Part shown: positions 1 to 7,320 of the stretch, piece after piece
How positions within the stretch are numbered: the first letter of the stretch is position 1
How the letters are laid out: every line of letters starts with the position of its first letter
The notes under the pieces: generated by a model
Databases searched by the model: none
The model's input: the letters and a program-made list of their open reading frames with translations, nothing else
Told to the model about the DNA's origin: nothing
Assembly: GCA_024243835.1 (NCBI GenBank)
Contig: JALPMN010000526.1
Span: forward strand, 1-14,970
From: Enteropsectra breve
Lineage: Eukaryota > Microsporidia
Length of the DNA stretch: 14,970 nucleotides
Direction of reading: 5' to 3'
Translations under genes and position numbers: made by a program

Positions 1-44
1 AAAAAAGAGAATTAGCTGAAATGTCAATAGAATTAGAGCTGTGA
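1..44 (+). CDS. Possible 3' end of an upstream gene (partial)
   Basis: One frame is open from the window edge to a TGA at 42-44. It encodes a charged tail ending in the residues SIELEL. The Lys/Glu-rich composition could be the C-terminus of a coiled-coil protein, but about 14 codons prove nothing and the DNA is A-rich. No family can be assigned. Sequence to the left of the window would settle it. Confidence 0.2.
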   Translation, partial: KRELAEMSIELEL

Positions 45-178
45 AATTTACTTTTAAGGAAGGAAAAATTAAGAAAAAAATTAAAAGGAATCCTATTCAG
101 ACTGGATCCTATTGGGCCGGTGACAATTAATATTATGGTATAATTAAAAAAAAGAAACTTATTAAATATTTAATGCCT

Positions 179-808
179 CTACACCCGGTTCTCCATGCTC
201 ATCCATATCCGGATCTTAAAATACTTGAAAAGCTCCTTCACAAGGCTTCTAAAGTCTATTCGTTTGCTGCTGACGAAGTAGAATGTGATCTTCTTCATGT
301 CCCACTGGAACTCGCAGCGGGTTATTTCCATGGGAAATCCGTACTCCTGCACCATCTCCACACACTTCAGAAGTGCCCGCTGCTCGTGTTTGCGCCGCAT
401 CCCCAAAATCTCTATATCCAATTTTGAGGCGAGACGGATTATGCTTTTAACCTCCACTTTAAAGTTTTCATGGGCCTGTGGCGAAACACTCCCCACACAG
501 GCACAGTCCTCGCCGCGGTCGGCCTCGATGATCACATACTCGCCCTCGCAAATGTGTGTGTGGTACATCCCGATGCCTTTTCTCCCTGATGGGAACACCA
601 CGTTGTAGTATATTTTTTCTTTGTTTACAATGTTGCACAGGGTCTGGATGCTTTTTGGGATGAATTCCATCGCCGCGATCTCACTGCGCAGCATGCGCCT
701 GGGACTCTCGCCAACAGCCTTCCACGAGGGATGCACATCGTCCCAGCAGTCCTGTGTCTCTGCCCAGATACTTTGTGTTTTTCCGCGAGTATAATTTTCA
801 AAAAACAT
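179..808 (-). CDS. PSP1 C-terminal domain protein
   Basis: The product is 209 residues and consists almost entirely of the PSP1 domain. Hallmarks, numbered from the chosen start: YYNVVFPSGRKG (about 67-78), an EADRGED block (95-101), IIRLASKLDIE (123-133), a GFPMEI turn (157-162), FQWDMKKITFYF (167-178) and RIDFRSLVKELFKYFKIRIW (183-202). The RIDFR..LV..L....K.RIW pattern is typical of eukaryotic PSP1 and bacterial YaaT-like proteins. Yeast PSP1 is known as a high-copy suppressor of DNA polymerase alpha mutants; its biochemical role is unclear, so none is given here. An in-frame ATG lies 12 bases upstream at 818-820. I chose the ATG at 806-808 because CCC directly precedes it, as at other starts in this window. 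The family assignment is firm; the start is probable. Confidence 0.88.
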   Translation of the reverse strand: MFFENYTRGKTQSIWAETQDCWDDVHPSWKAVGESPRRMLRSEIAAMEFIPKSIQTLCNIVNKEKIYYNVVFPSGRKGIGMYHTHICEGEYVIIEADRGEDCACVGSVSPQAHENFKVEVKSIIRLASKLDIEILGMRRKHEQRALLKCVEMVQEYGFPMEITRCEFQWDMKKITFYFVSSKRIDFRSLVKELFKYFKIRIWMSMENRV

Positions 809-811
809 GGG
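809..811 (-). promoter_or_regulatory. CCC signal at the PSP1 start
   Basis: On the minus strand the bases TGTCCC directly abut the ATG at 808-806. A CCC-like motif just before the start codon is a known feature of microsporidian genes, near their very short 5' leaders. It favours the downstream of two in-frame ATGs as the real start. Confidence 0.5.
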
Positions 812-1076
812 ACAAGGCATGTATTTTCAATTAAATAGAGTTAAAACAATGTTTGGCTGGGGCGAATAGCCTTGGGAACAGTGTTTTAGAAAATAAAATC
901 AGAAACAGTGTGTGAGACAGACAAATGACGCAGTTTCAAGATGAATGTGTTTGTTTGCAGTGAAGTAATAAATTAAAGTTATGTAAAAGGTAATTACTGA
1001 TAAAGGAAATGAATAAAAAATGATTGTTTGCAAGAAACACCTCCAAACATAAAACGCTAGAAAAGTAATATATAAC

Positions 1077-1129
1077 AGTCTTTTCTATTAAAAAAGACTG
1101 GATGCTTATGTAATAGACTGGATGCTTAT
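1077..1129 (+). repeat. Hairpin plus duplicated 15-mer upstream of tRNA-Gln
   Basis: AGTCTTTT (1077-1084) and AAAAGACT (1092-1099) form a perfect 8-bp inverted repeat with a 7-base loop. The 15-mer AGACTGGATGCTTAT occurs at 1095-1109 and again at 1115-1129, so the hairpin's right arm overlaps the first copy. This lies in the 443-base spacer between the divergent PSP1 gene and tRNA-Gln. Apart from a weak GGCT/AGCC inverted repeat at 855-871, I see nothing else in that spacer. Confidence 0.5.
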
Positions 1130-1251
1130 AATTGCTGTTAGCACTAGAAGTTATCTATGACTTGCTTAGTCATAAATTATTTTGTTTTACGTTTTAAGTG
1201 ATATGATCTGATAAAATTACTATATTTATAGCACAATATTTTAATCTATAT

Positions 1252-1322
1252 GGTTTTATGGTGTAATGGTAGCACTCTGGACTTTGAATCCAGCAATCTG
1301 AGTTCGAATCTCGGTAGAACCA
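1252..1322 (+). tRNA. tRNA-Gln (anticodon UUG)
   Basis: A complete cloverleaf can be drawn. The acceptor GGTTTTA (1252-1258) pairs with TAGAACC (1315-1321) through one G-U pair. The D arm is GTGT..GCAC. The anticodon stem CTGGA/TCCAG encloses the loop CTTTGAA, with anticodon TTG at 1284-1286 reading CAA (and CAG by wobble). The variable loop is CAAT, and the T arm is CTGAG-TTCGAAT-CTCGG. The discriminator base is A1322. There is no intron and no encoded CCA, as expected for a eukaryotic nuclear tRNA gene. Internal A-box and B-box sequences are present. Confidence 0.96.
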
Positions 1323-1330
1323 TTAAATTA

Positions 1331-1336
1331 TTTTTT
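1331..1336 (+). terminator. Pol III terminator of tRNA-Gln
   Basis: A run of six T residues begins nine bases after the last tRNA base, the usual form of an RNA polymerase III stop signal on the coding strand. Confidence 0.75.
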
Positions 1337-1491
1337 GAATAGAAGATGCCCAAGAATAATGTTTAATCTTATTAACCGATGATAGCCTATCTTTACGCAC
1401 CTTCAAAATACACATTTTTCTTTTGGCTATATCATGAGGATTGAATAGCGCTTCTATTAATTTTTTCTGCAAATATAAAAATTTCTCACAG

Positions 1492-1494
1492 CCC
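1492..1494 (+). promoter_or_regulatory. CCC signal at the ERD2 start
   Basis: CCC lies four bases before the ATG at 1499 (CCCTCGAATG). Its near match to the RAE1 start context (CCCTCATG) supports both start calls. Confidence 0.45.
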
Positions 1495-1498
1495 TCGA

Positions 1499-2179
1499 AT
1501 GCCGAAAATCGTCTCACTAAGATTTGCCGCGGATCTCTCCATGTGCCTTGGAAGGGCCTTCCTTCTCAAAAAAGTCATTGAAACGAAGTCTGTTTCAGGC
1601 CTCTCCCTCAAGACCCAGTTCCTCTATCTCATAACCTACTTGTTCCGGTATCTTGATTTATTCAACCTTAGTAAGTCGGCTGGCAGCTACACGATGATGT
1701 ACAACAGCGTTATGAAGTTCATATTCATAGCCTACCAGATAGTCATCATTTTTTACATCGCCTCCAAATACAAACACACGTACAACAAACGGCACGATAA
1801 TTTCAATATTCTGGCTGTGATAGGCATTGCTGCTGCACTCTCCCCGTTCATCAAAGTGTCAACCAGCACTGTGTACGACTATGTTGAGGAGTATCTTTAC
1901 ACGTTTTCTCTGCTCATCGAGACTGTTGCCATTCTCCCGCAGCTCTCCATGCTCCAGGAGGCCGGTGACTGTGAGTCTCTCACTGCGATATACATCGGTC
2001 TTATGGGCGTCTACCGCTTCCTCTATGTGATATATTTCTACACCGGCTTTGGCTTCAAGCACCAGAGTGTGCAGATCATCTCAGGGGTGATACAGACCTT
2101 CCTCTATGGCGACTTTTTCGTTGTGTACTGCAAGCAGGCCCTGAAGAAGGGCAAGCGTCTGTTCAGCACCAGTTTCTAA
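1499..2179 (+). CDS. ERD2: ER lumen protein-retaining receptor (KDEL receptor)
   Basis: This 226-residue polytopic membrane protein is the receptor that binds the C-terminal KDEL-type signal of escaped ER proteins in the Golgi and returns them to the ER in COPI vesicles. Length and layout match the family (about 212-220 residues, seven membrane segments). Recognisable blocks are SGLSLKTQ (33-40), FRYLDLF (49-55, including the ligand-pocket Arg), VAILPQLSMLQ (143-153), VYRFLYVIYF (171-180) and IQTFLYGDFF (198-207). The lysine-rich tail KKGKR (216-220) matches the region needed for COPI recycling. The N-terminus is a few residues longer than usual, but this ATG carries the CCC context and the next methionine would cut into the first membrane helix. 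Its presence implies a working ER-Golgi retrieval route. Confidence 0.96.
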   Translation: MPKIVSLRFAADLSMCLGRAFLLKKVIETKSVSGLSLKTQFLYLITYLFRYLDLFNLSKSAGSYTMMYNSVMKFIFIAYQIVIIFYIASKYKHTYNKRHDNFNILAVIGIAAALSPFIKVSTSTVYDYVEEYLYTFSLLIETVAILPQLSMLQEAGDCESLTAIYIGLMGVYRFLYVIYFYTGFGFKHQSVQIISGVIQTFLYGDFFVVYCKQALKKGKRLFSTSF

Positions 2180-2290
2180 TGTTGTTTTATTAAACGGAAT
2201 AAATATTAAAACAGGATTTTTAGTATATTTTTTAGTATATTTTTTATTATTTAAGAAATTATCATTACAAAAGCTTCTTAATTATTTATA

Positions 2291-2391
2291 TCCTCTTTTA
2301 AATATATAGCATCCTCTTTAAGTATATAGCATCCTCTTTAAGTATATAGCATCCTCTTTAAGTATATAGCATCCTCTTTTAAATATTTAGC
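2291..2391 (+). repeat. 20-bp tandem repeat, five copies
   Basis: Five consecutive copies of TCCTCTTTAAGTATATAGCA start at 2291, 2312, 2332, 2352 and 2372. The first is 21 bases long; the outer copies differ by a few bases from the three central, near-identical ones. The array lies in the spacer downstream of ERD2 and upstream of RAE1, in AT-rich noncoding DNA. It looks like a young minisatellite. Confidence 0.9.
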
Positions 2392-2626
2392 CCTATATTA
2401 TTGCTGTTTATTTAAATAACCCTTTTGTCTGATTATACTTTTAATAATTTGTCCCAACAATTATAATAAAAGAGCATTAGATTGCTCTTCCATTATCTAT
2501 GGTTGTTAACAACAGATTGCTGGTTTAAAGGGATATTTCATGACATTAGATAAAAATAATATTTTTAACAATTCTAAAATATTTTTCTTCTCAATGGCTT
2601 TGCTACTTGATGAAGCTTCATCTGGC

Positions 2627-2806
2627 ATTTATTATTCTAAAAGCATTTATTATTCTAAAAGCAATTACTATTCTAAAAGCATTTATTATTCTAAAAGCAA
2701 TTACTATTCTATAGGCAATTATTATTCTAAAGACAATTATTCTATAGGCAATTATTATTCTAGAGAAAGCAATTATTTTTCTAAAAGCAATTACTATTGT
2801 AAAATT
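2627..2806 (+). repeat. 18-bp tandem repeat upstream of RAE1, about ten copies
   Basis: About ten copies of a unit like ATTTATTATTCTAAAAGC lie directly before the RAE1 start. Copy lengths are 18 bases except one of 15 and one of 21, so every length change is a multiple of three. The RAE1 frame reads open through the array as (I/N)YYSKS units, back to an ATG at 2540. It is either a repetitive 5' region or a lineage-specific N-terminal extension; the CCC signal at 2814 favours the former. Confidence 0.85.
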
Positions 2807-2813
2807 TTTATCT

Positions 2814-2816
2814 CCC
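2814..2816 (+). promoter_or_regulatory. CCC signal at the RAE1 start
   Basis: CCC lies two bases before the ATG at 2819 (CCCTCATG). It matches the other start contexts here and places the start at the point where RAE1 homology begins. Confidence 0.45.
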
Positions 2817-2818
2817 TC

Positions 2819-3826
2819 ATGTACTCGTCTTCCTATGGGTCAACAACCTCCAAAGAAACACCGAACATCCAGGTGGCCAATGCGCCCGCAGACTCAGTCA
2901 GCTGCCTCGCCTTCAACCAGGAATCAACACACTTCGCTGCTGCATCCTGGGACGGCACTGTGCGCACCTACAAAATAGAAAGCTACTCTTCGTACGGAAT
3001 GAGTGCATCGCCGCGTGCATCGATGGAGCGGAACGTCTCGCTCGGGAAGCCGCTGCTCTCCGTGGTGTTTTTCAAGGGCTGCGTTGTTGCCGGTGCTGCG
3101 GACGGCACTATCGCCGCTGTTGACCAGAACGGGAATCCAAACAGCTGGCAGGGCCACAGCGCGGGTGTCAAGGCAATGAAAAACTACAGCAACCAGTACC
3201 TCATCACGGGGGGATTCGACAGCACCGTCAAGTTCTGGGACCTGTCGGGCACTGCACCGCTCCACTCGATCGACCTGCCAGCGAAGCTCTACGCGATGGA
3301 TCTCAAGGGCAGCATGCTGGCCCTGGCACTGGCTGACCGCTCAATTCTCACGTACGACATAAATAATTTAAATGCACCGACCAAAGTGACTGCTGCCACG
3401 GCATTTTCACTGCGAAGCGTTGCCATCACACCGAACAGCCTTGAGAATCTCGCCGTGGGCAGCATCGATGCGCGCATCGAGCTCTTCAGCCTCAGACCCC
3501 TCACCAAGAAAATAACCTTCAGATCGCACCGCTCCACAGACAACAAACTCTACTCGGTCAACACCCTCTGCATTCTGCCTTCAAATCCGAACATCCTCGT
3601 CTCAGGCGGCTCAGACGGAAATCTGGTCTGGTTCGATCTCGTCTCGCGTATTAAAAAAATAAACTCGGAATTCACGAATCCCGTTACTGCTGGCGATGCG
3701 AGTGCCGATGGAAAGTTCTATGTGTTTGCCACCGGGGACGACTGGAGCAAGGGCTACACGGGCGAGAGCATCGTGCCCACAGTGCGGCTGGTTGACCTTA
3801 CCGCGCTTTCGCAGCTGAAGAAGTAA
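2819..3826 (+). CDS. RAE1: mRNA export factor RAE1/GLE2, WD40 propeller
   Basis: The product is a 335-residue WD40 beta-propeller (human RAE1 is about 368, yeast Gle2 365). Numbered from this start: ADSVSCLAFNQ (24-34), AASWDGTVR (41-49), GGFDSTVKFWD (131-141), LAVGSIDARIELF (211-223), FRSHR (234-238), LYSVNTLCILPSNP (244-257), GGSDGNLVWFD (263-273) and DDWSKG (307-312). FRSHR, GSIDARI and above all DWSKG mark RAE1 rather than its relative BUB3. RAE1 sits at the nuclear pore with a GLEBS-containing nucleoporin and takes part in mRNA export. The frame is open upstream to an ATG at 2540 through the 18-bp repeat, which would add 93 repetitive residues. I chose 2819 because homology and the CCC motif both begin there. 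The gene body is GC-rich (37/60 at 3061-3120). Confidence 0.93.
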   Translation: MYSSSYGSTTSKETPNIQVANAPADSVSCLAFNQESTHFAAASWDGTVRTYKIESYSSYGMSASPRASMERNVSLGKPLLSVVFFKGCVVAGAADGTIAAVDQNGNPNSWQGHSAGVKAMKNYSNQYLITGGFDSTVKFWDLSGTAPLHSIDLPAKLYAMDLKGSMLALALADRSILTYDINNLNAPTKVTAATAFSLRSVAITPNSLENLAVGSIDARIELFSLRPLTKKITFRSHRSTDNKLYSVNTLCILPSNPNILVSGGSDGNLVWFDLVSRIKKINSEFTNPVTAGDASADGKFYVFATGDDWSKGYTGESIVPTVRLVDLTALSQLKK

Positions 3827-3842
3827 ATGAGAACTAGAAATA

Positions 3843-3880
3843 TTAAAAATCTTTGATAAACTTAAAAATCTTTGATAAAC
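3843..3880 (+). repeat. Tandem duplication of a 19-mer after RAE1
   Basis: A 19-base sequence, TTAAAAATCTTTGATAAAC, occurs twice in direct succession (3843-3861 and 3862-3880), shortly after the RAE1 stop codon. Confidence 0.85.
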
Positions 3881-3898
3881 TTTACAATCCTATAAATC

Positions 3899-3982
3899 TA
3901 TTATAAGAAGTGTATTATAAGAAGTGTATTATAAGAAGCGTATTATAAGAAGCGTATTATTAGACGTGTATTATAAGAAGTG
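3899..3982 (+). repeat. 14-bp tandem repeat, six copies
   Basis: Six head-to-tail copies of TATTATAAGAAGTG start at 3899, 3913, 3927, 3941, 3955 and 3969. Variation is limited to GTG/GCG at the end and one more diverged copy (the fifth). The array occupies the spacer between RAE1 and the large secreted repeat protein. Its unit length is not a multiple of three and it lies in no plausible frame, so it is noncoding. Confidence 0.9.
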
Positions 3983-4033
3983 TATAAAATAGTTTGTATT
4001 TAAAACATCTTTGTATGCTCATAGCTGTATTAT

Positions 4034-4047
4034 AATTGTATACAATT
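4034..4047 (+). other. Perfect 14-bp palindrome upstream of the secreted repeat gene
   Basis: AATTGTATACAATT is a perfect palindrome 171 bases upstream of the ATG at 4219. It could bind a dimeric regulator, but short AT-rich palindromes are common by chance in such DNA. No other signal is visible in 3983-4218. Confidence 0.3.
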
Positions 4048-4218
4048 CGATTGCTACCATTTATTTGATATTACTATTTTATCCAATAGATATCATTTCT
4101 TCAAATTATTTTTTCTACCCAATGATATTTTCTCGTCCTGTTAATATGCCGTATTAAATATTTCAAATTACGTAATCTTGAAACACTTTGTTTATATGAT
4201 GAGGAGCATCAACAAGCC

Positions 4219-7029
4219 ATGCACCGAACAGCTGTGATATGGCTACTAATCAGCACATGTGTGCGCGCAAAGACTCACCGTATGATGTACATGCCGCATG
4301 GCAACGAAAACACAGCAGGGCGTGCTAGTAATAGAGACGATGGGAAATCAGATCAAAAGCCACTTTCAGAGGAATTGTATGTCTTTAATATAGATGGAAA
4401 ATTGGTTCGTGGCTATGCAAATGAAAACAATTATGGCGATGGACAAATGATGGTAAACGGCGACATAGTTTCTTTTGTAAATAATGGCGTAGTCTTTAGC
4501 CCTGCCTTAGATCAAAACAAGGAGGATATCGTAACAACACAAACATCATTTGTGGGAAGCGTACAGAATTTTTCACAGGGAGACGAAAGCAGCAGCAGCG
4601 ACAGCGAGGACAGCAGCAGCACTGAGGGAGACAAGGAGCATGTGGTCAGGAAGCGCAGGACCAAGACAGTAAAGAAATATTCAAGTAAGTCGAATTCAGG
4701 AAAAAGCAAAGGAAAGCCGAAATCAAGAAAAGACAAGCCGAAATCAGGGAAGAGGAAGGGTTCGCCAATAACTAGTAGCCCTCATCCCAAGAAGCCCAGT
4801 TATCATGAAGTGCCTGAGAATATTGAAATGCCTGAAGAGCCCTCTCCCCCAGTGAAGCGCAGGCAAATAGGCGCATTTGCATTTGAAAGACCTAAGGAAA
4901 ACAAACAGCCGCAGGGGCGTAAAGTGACAAAATACAAGAAAACAGTAGTAACGAGATCAGGAAAAATAAGCCAGAGGAACAGGCCAAGCCCTGGTGCATT
5001 ATCAAACAAGCAAACAAAACCTTCGAATAAACAAACACCAGCTAGCAAACAAACAACACCTTCGAACAAACAAACAACACCTTCGCATAAACAAACACCT
5101 TTTAATACTGAGCCTTCAAAACCTGAGAGCAGCCCTCCTGATTCACCAGCCGAACAAACAGCTGATCCACAGAACGAACAAGGCAACGGTGCTGCAGTTG
5201 CACCAAAACACGAGACTCCTGTTGAACAAACCCAGTTTAATGAAAATGACAACGATGTCCTGATACCAGTCATTCTGGAGCTTAAAATTTTTATTATCAG
5301 CTCTGATCGAAAGTTCAAATTAAAGTCTAAGGAGGGAGCCTGTCTGACGTATCACCAGGAGCACTTCCTGATGATGCTCTGCACCGACAGCCCCAACCAG
5401 GTCTTCCAGCTGGTGGACACAGAGCTGGTGCTGCAGTCAATCAGGGAAAATGGCAGTGAGAATGAGAGCAGCGATCCGACTGAGGATCTGCCTACGGAGG
5501 GCTACAGCGAGGGCTATGAGCAGACCATTGAAACCACGCTGTCAAACAAGAGGAAAAGGGAGCAGATCAAGAAGCTTGCAAAAGTTGTGGCGCATTATGA
5601 GAAAAACATGAAACAGGACAGTTATTTCAGTTCTGAAGAGGAAAAGAGTGAAGATTATGATAAACGAAAAGAATATGATAAGAGAAAAGATTATGATAAA
5701 CGAGATGAATATGATAAGAGAAAAGATTATGATAAACGAGATGAATATGATAAGAGAAAAGATTATGATAAACGAGATGAATATGATAAGAGAAAAGATT
5801 ATGATAAAAGAGATGAATATGATAAAAGAGAAGATTATGACAAGAAAGAAGATTATGAAAAAAGAGAAGATTATAAAAGCGAAGATGAAAGTATGGATAC
5901 CAACAATAATTTTAATAGTGATAGTACGGATGCAAGCAACAATAGGAATGATAGTCATTCAAATCTTAATAAAAGAAAAGATGATTCGAGAAAAGATGAT
6001 TCTTCAGATCCTCGTAAGAGAAAAGATGATTCGAGAAAGGGAGATCATTCAGATCCTCATAAAAAAGACGATCATTCAAACCCTCGTAAGAGAAAAGGAG
6101 ATCATTCAGACCCTCATAACAAAAGAAATGACGAGCATTCAAATCCCAAAAAAAGAAAGAACGATCATTCAGACCCTCATAACAAAAAGAAAGATGGTGG
6201 CAGAGGAAATGGAAGAAAACCCGATAACAAAAATAAGCCTGGCAAGAATAATAGCCGTCCTTATAAATCTAAGAACAAGAAAAAGAGCAAGAAGGATGAT
6301 GATGAAAACGGTTATAAAATAAAGCGCACAAGGGAGCTAAAGACTGAAGACAAGGCTTTGATTGAAAAGGAAATAGGAAAGAAGCCCTTAGAGGACTTTC
6401 TGGCTGAGAAGAACAAACCAAAGATAAAGTTGTATGACAGCCCATTTGATACGCCAAAAAATGATAGCTCACCGAAGAGTGGAAACTCACCAAATAATGG
6501 CAATCCATATGGACCCAATAATTATAGTCCTTCTGGGCCTAATAATACCAAGCCTTATAGTCCTTCTGGGCCCAATAATAATAGCAGTGGAGTACCCAAT
6601 AACAATTATAATGGAGTACCCAATAATTATAGTGGAGTACCCAGTAATAATAATGGAAATGGGCCTAATAATTATAATAATGGAGTACCAAATAATAACA
6701 AACCATATGCACCCCCAAATTATAACAATCCTGCACCGTATGGACCTCCCAGGCCGAACTCTCCCCAAGGGGGCACTACTCCCGGAGGATATCCAGGTAG
6801 TCCCTCAAGTCCCACCCCTCCTAACAACTACAATCCTTACAACAATCCTTACAGCAATCCTAACAGCAATCCAGCGGATAAGCAGGACACTCCCCCAAGT
6901 GACACTTCATACACTGCCAAAGAGACCATAAGTATTAAAGGCAAGGATGCTTCTGATGAGGAAGGAAATAAAGAAAATCAGGAAGTAGATCCGATGGATA
7001 TTGATAAACTGCTCAGTGGATTCCGTTAA
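4219..7029 (+). CDS. Large secreted lysine-rich repeat protein, function unknown
   Basis: The product has 936 residues. A signal peptide (about 1-17; hydrophobic AVIWLLISTCV, probable cleavage after VRA) implies entry into the secretory pathway. Next come a short folded-looking segment (51-98), a Ser/Glu-acidic stretch and a Lys/Arg-rich region with many basic clusters (VVRKRRTK, KRKGS, PVKRRQ; 142-250). A KQTxPSN repeat spans 262-294. A second folded-looking segment (346-412) holds Cys375 and Cys388. Twelve six-residue (D/E)YDKR(K/D) units span 479-550, followed by an HS(D/N)P(H/R)KK repeat (579-660), an Asn/Pro/Gly/Tyr region with YSPSGPNN and GVPNN units (740-892) and an acidic tail. Most of it should be disordered. 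Such composition occurs in spore-wall, polar-tube and exported proteins of microsporidia, but I recognise no named family. The bases before the ATG end in GCC. Its 3' end faces TRF4. Confidence 0.88.
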   Translation: MHRTAVIWLLISTCVRAKTHRMMYMPHGNENTAGRASNRDDGKSDQKPLSEELYVFNIDGKLVRGYANENNYGDGQMMVNGDIVSFVNNGVVFSPALDQNKEDIVTTQTSFVGSVQNFSQGDESSSSDSEDSSSTEGDKEHVVRKRRTKTVKKYSSKSNSGKSKGKPKSRKDKPKSGKRKGSPITSSPHPKKPSYHEVPENIEMPEEPSPPVKRRQIGAFAFERPKENKQPQGRKVTKYKKTVVTRSGKISQRNRPSPGALSNKQTKPSNKQTPASKQTTPSNKQTTPSHKQTPFNTEPSKPESSPPDSPAEQTADPQNEQGNGAAVAPKHETPVEQTQFNENDNDVLIPVILELKIFIISSDRKFKLKSKEGACLTYHQEHFLMMLCTDSPNQVFQLVDTELVLQSIRENGSENESSDPTEDLPTEGYSEGYEQTIETTLSNKRKREQIKKLAKVVAHYEKNMKQDSYFSSEEEKSEDYDKRKEYDKRKDYDKRDEYDKRKDYDKRDEYDKRKDYDKRDEYDKRKDYDKRDEYDKREDYDKKEDYEKREDYKSEDESMDTNNNFNSDSTDASNNRNDSHSNLNKRKDDSRKDDSSDPRKRKDDSRKGDHSDPHKKDDHSNPRKRKGDHSDPHNKRNDEHSNPKKRKNDHSDPHNKKKDGGRGNGRKPDNKNKPGKNNSRPYKSKNKKKSKKDDDENGYKIKRTRELKTEDKALIEKEIGKKPLEDFLAEKNKPKIKLYDSPFDTPKNDSSPKSGNSPNNGNPYGPNNYSPSGPNNTKPYSPSGPNNNSSGVPNNNYNGVPNNYSGVPSNNNGNGPNNYNNGVPNNNKPYAPPNYNNPAPYGPPRPNSPQGGTTPGGYPGSPSSPTPPNNYNPYNNPYSNPNSNPADKQDTPPSDTSYTAKETISIKGKDASDEEGNKENQEVDPMDIDKLLSGFR
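5653..5868 (+). repeat. Coding 18-bp repeat, twelve units
   Basis: Twelve 18-base units encode DYDKRK/EYDKRK/DYDKRD variants, with an alternating 36-base higher-order period (DYDKRD followed by EYDKRK) in the middle. The ends decay to DYDKKE and DYEKRE. The repeat also creates long spurious open frames on both strands. Confidence 0.9.
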
Positions 7030-7075
7030 ATTAGCAAATAAATTATATTTAAACGAACATAAAAAATAATATAAA

Positions 7076-7148
7076 ATTTTATTCATTCATGCATTCATAT
7101 ATTTTATTTAAATATTTTATTCATTTATGCATTCATATATTTTATTCA
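7076..7148 (+). repeat. Duplicated AT-rich 38-bp unit between convergent genes
   Basis: Two imperfect copies (7076-7110 and 7114-7148) of an AT-rich unit built on ATTCAT and GCATTCATATATTTTATT lie in the 291-base spacer between the convergent 3' ends at 7029 and 7321. Nothing else is visible in this spacer. The AT-rich tract may serve both 3' ends, but no clear polyadenylation signal can be singled out. Confidence 0.7.
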
Positions 7149-7320
7149 TGCAGAACAATAATATACGAGAAAATACTTTTTTTTATAAAATTTGCAATAG
7201 AGTATATTCTTGATATACACATTTAACAGATATTGAGATTGTCTTATGTAGTAACAGTGCACCGTAATATAAATAAAAGAATAATATTTATACTAAAATA
7301 CTCTTTATTATTTATAATGC

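Noticed and set aside
901..960. Possible U6-like RNA (ACAGAC followed by an ATGACGCAG-like stretch)
   Set aside because: The invariant ACAGAGA box and the internal stem-loop are absent; the similarity is only a few scattered bases.
1323..1517. 64-codon minus-strand open frame between tRNA-Gln and ERD2
   Set aside because: It covers the tRNA's T6 terminator and the ERD2 start signal, begins inside ERD2 and resembles no protein I know. A frame of this length can arise by chance.
2291..3982. CRISPR-like array
   Set aside because: The repeats are directly abutting minisatellites with no unique spacers, in a eukaryotic context.
5542..6322. Long open frames on both strands across the DYDKR repeat
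   Set aside because: They are by-products of the 18-bp repeat, which keeps several frames free of stops; their products are monotonous Ile/Met/Phe-rich strings.
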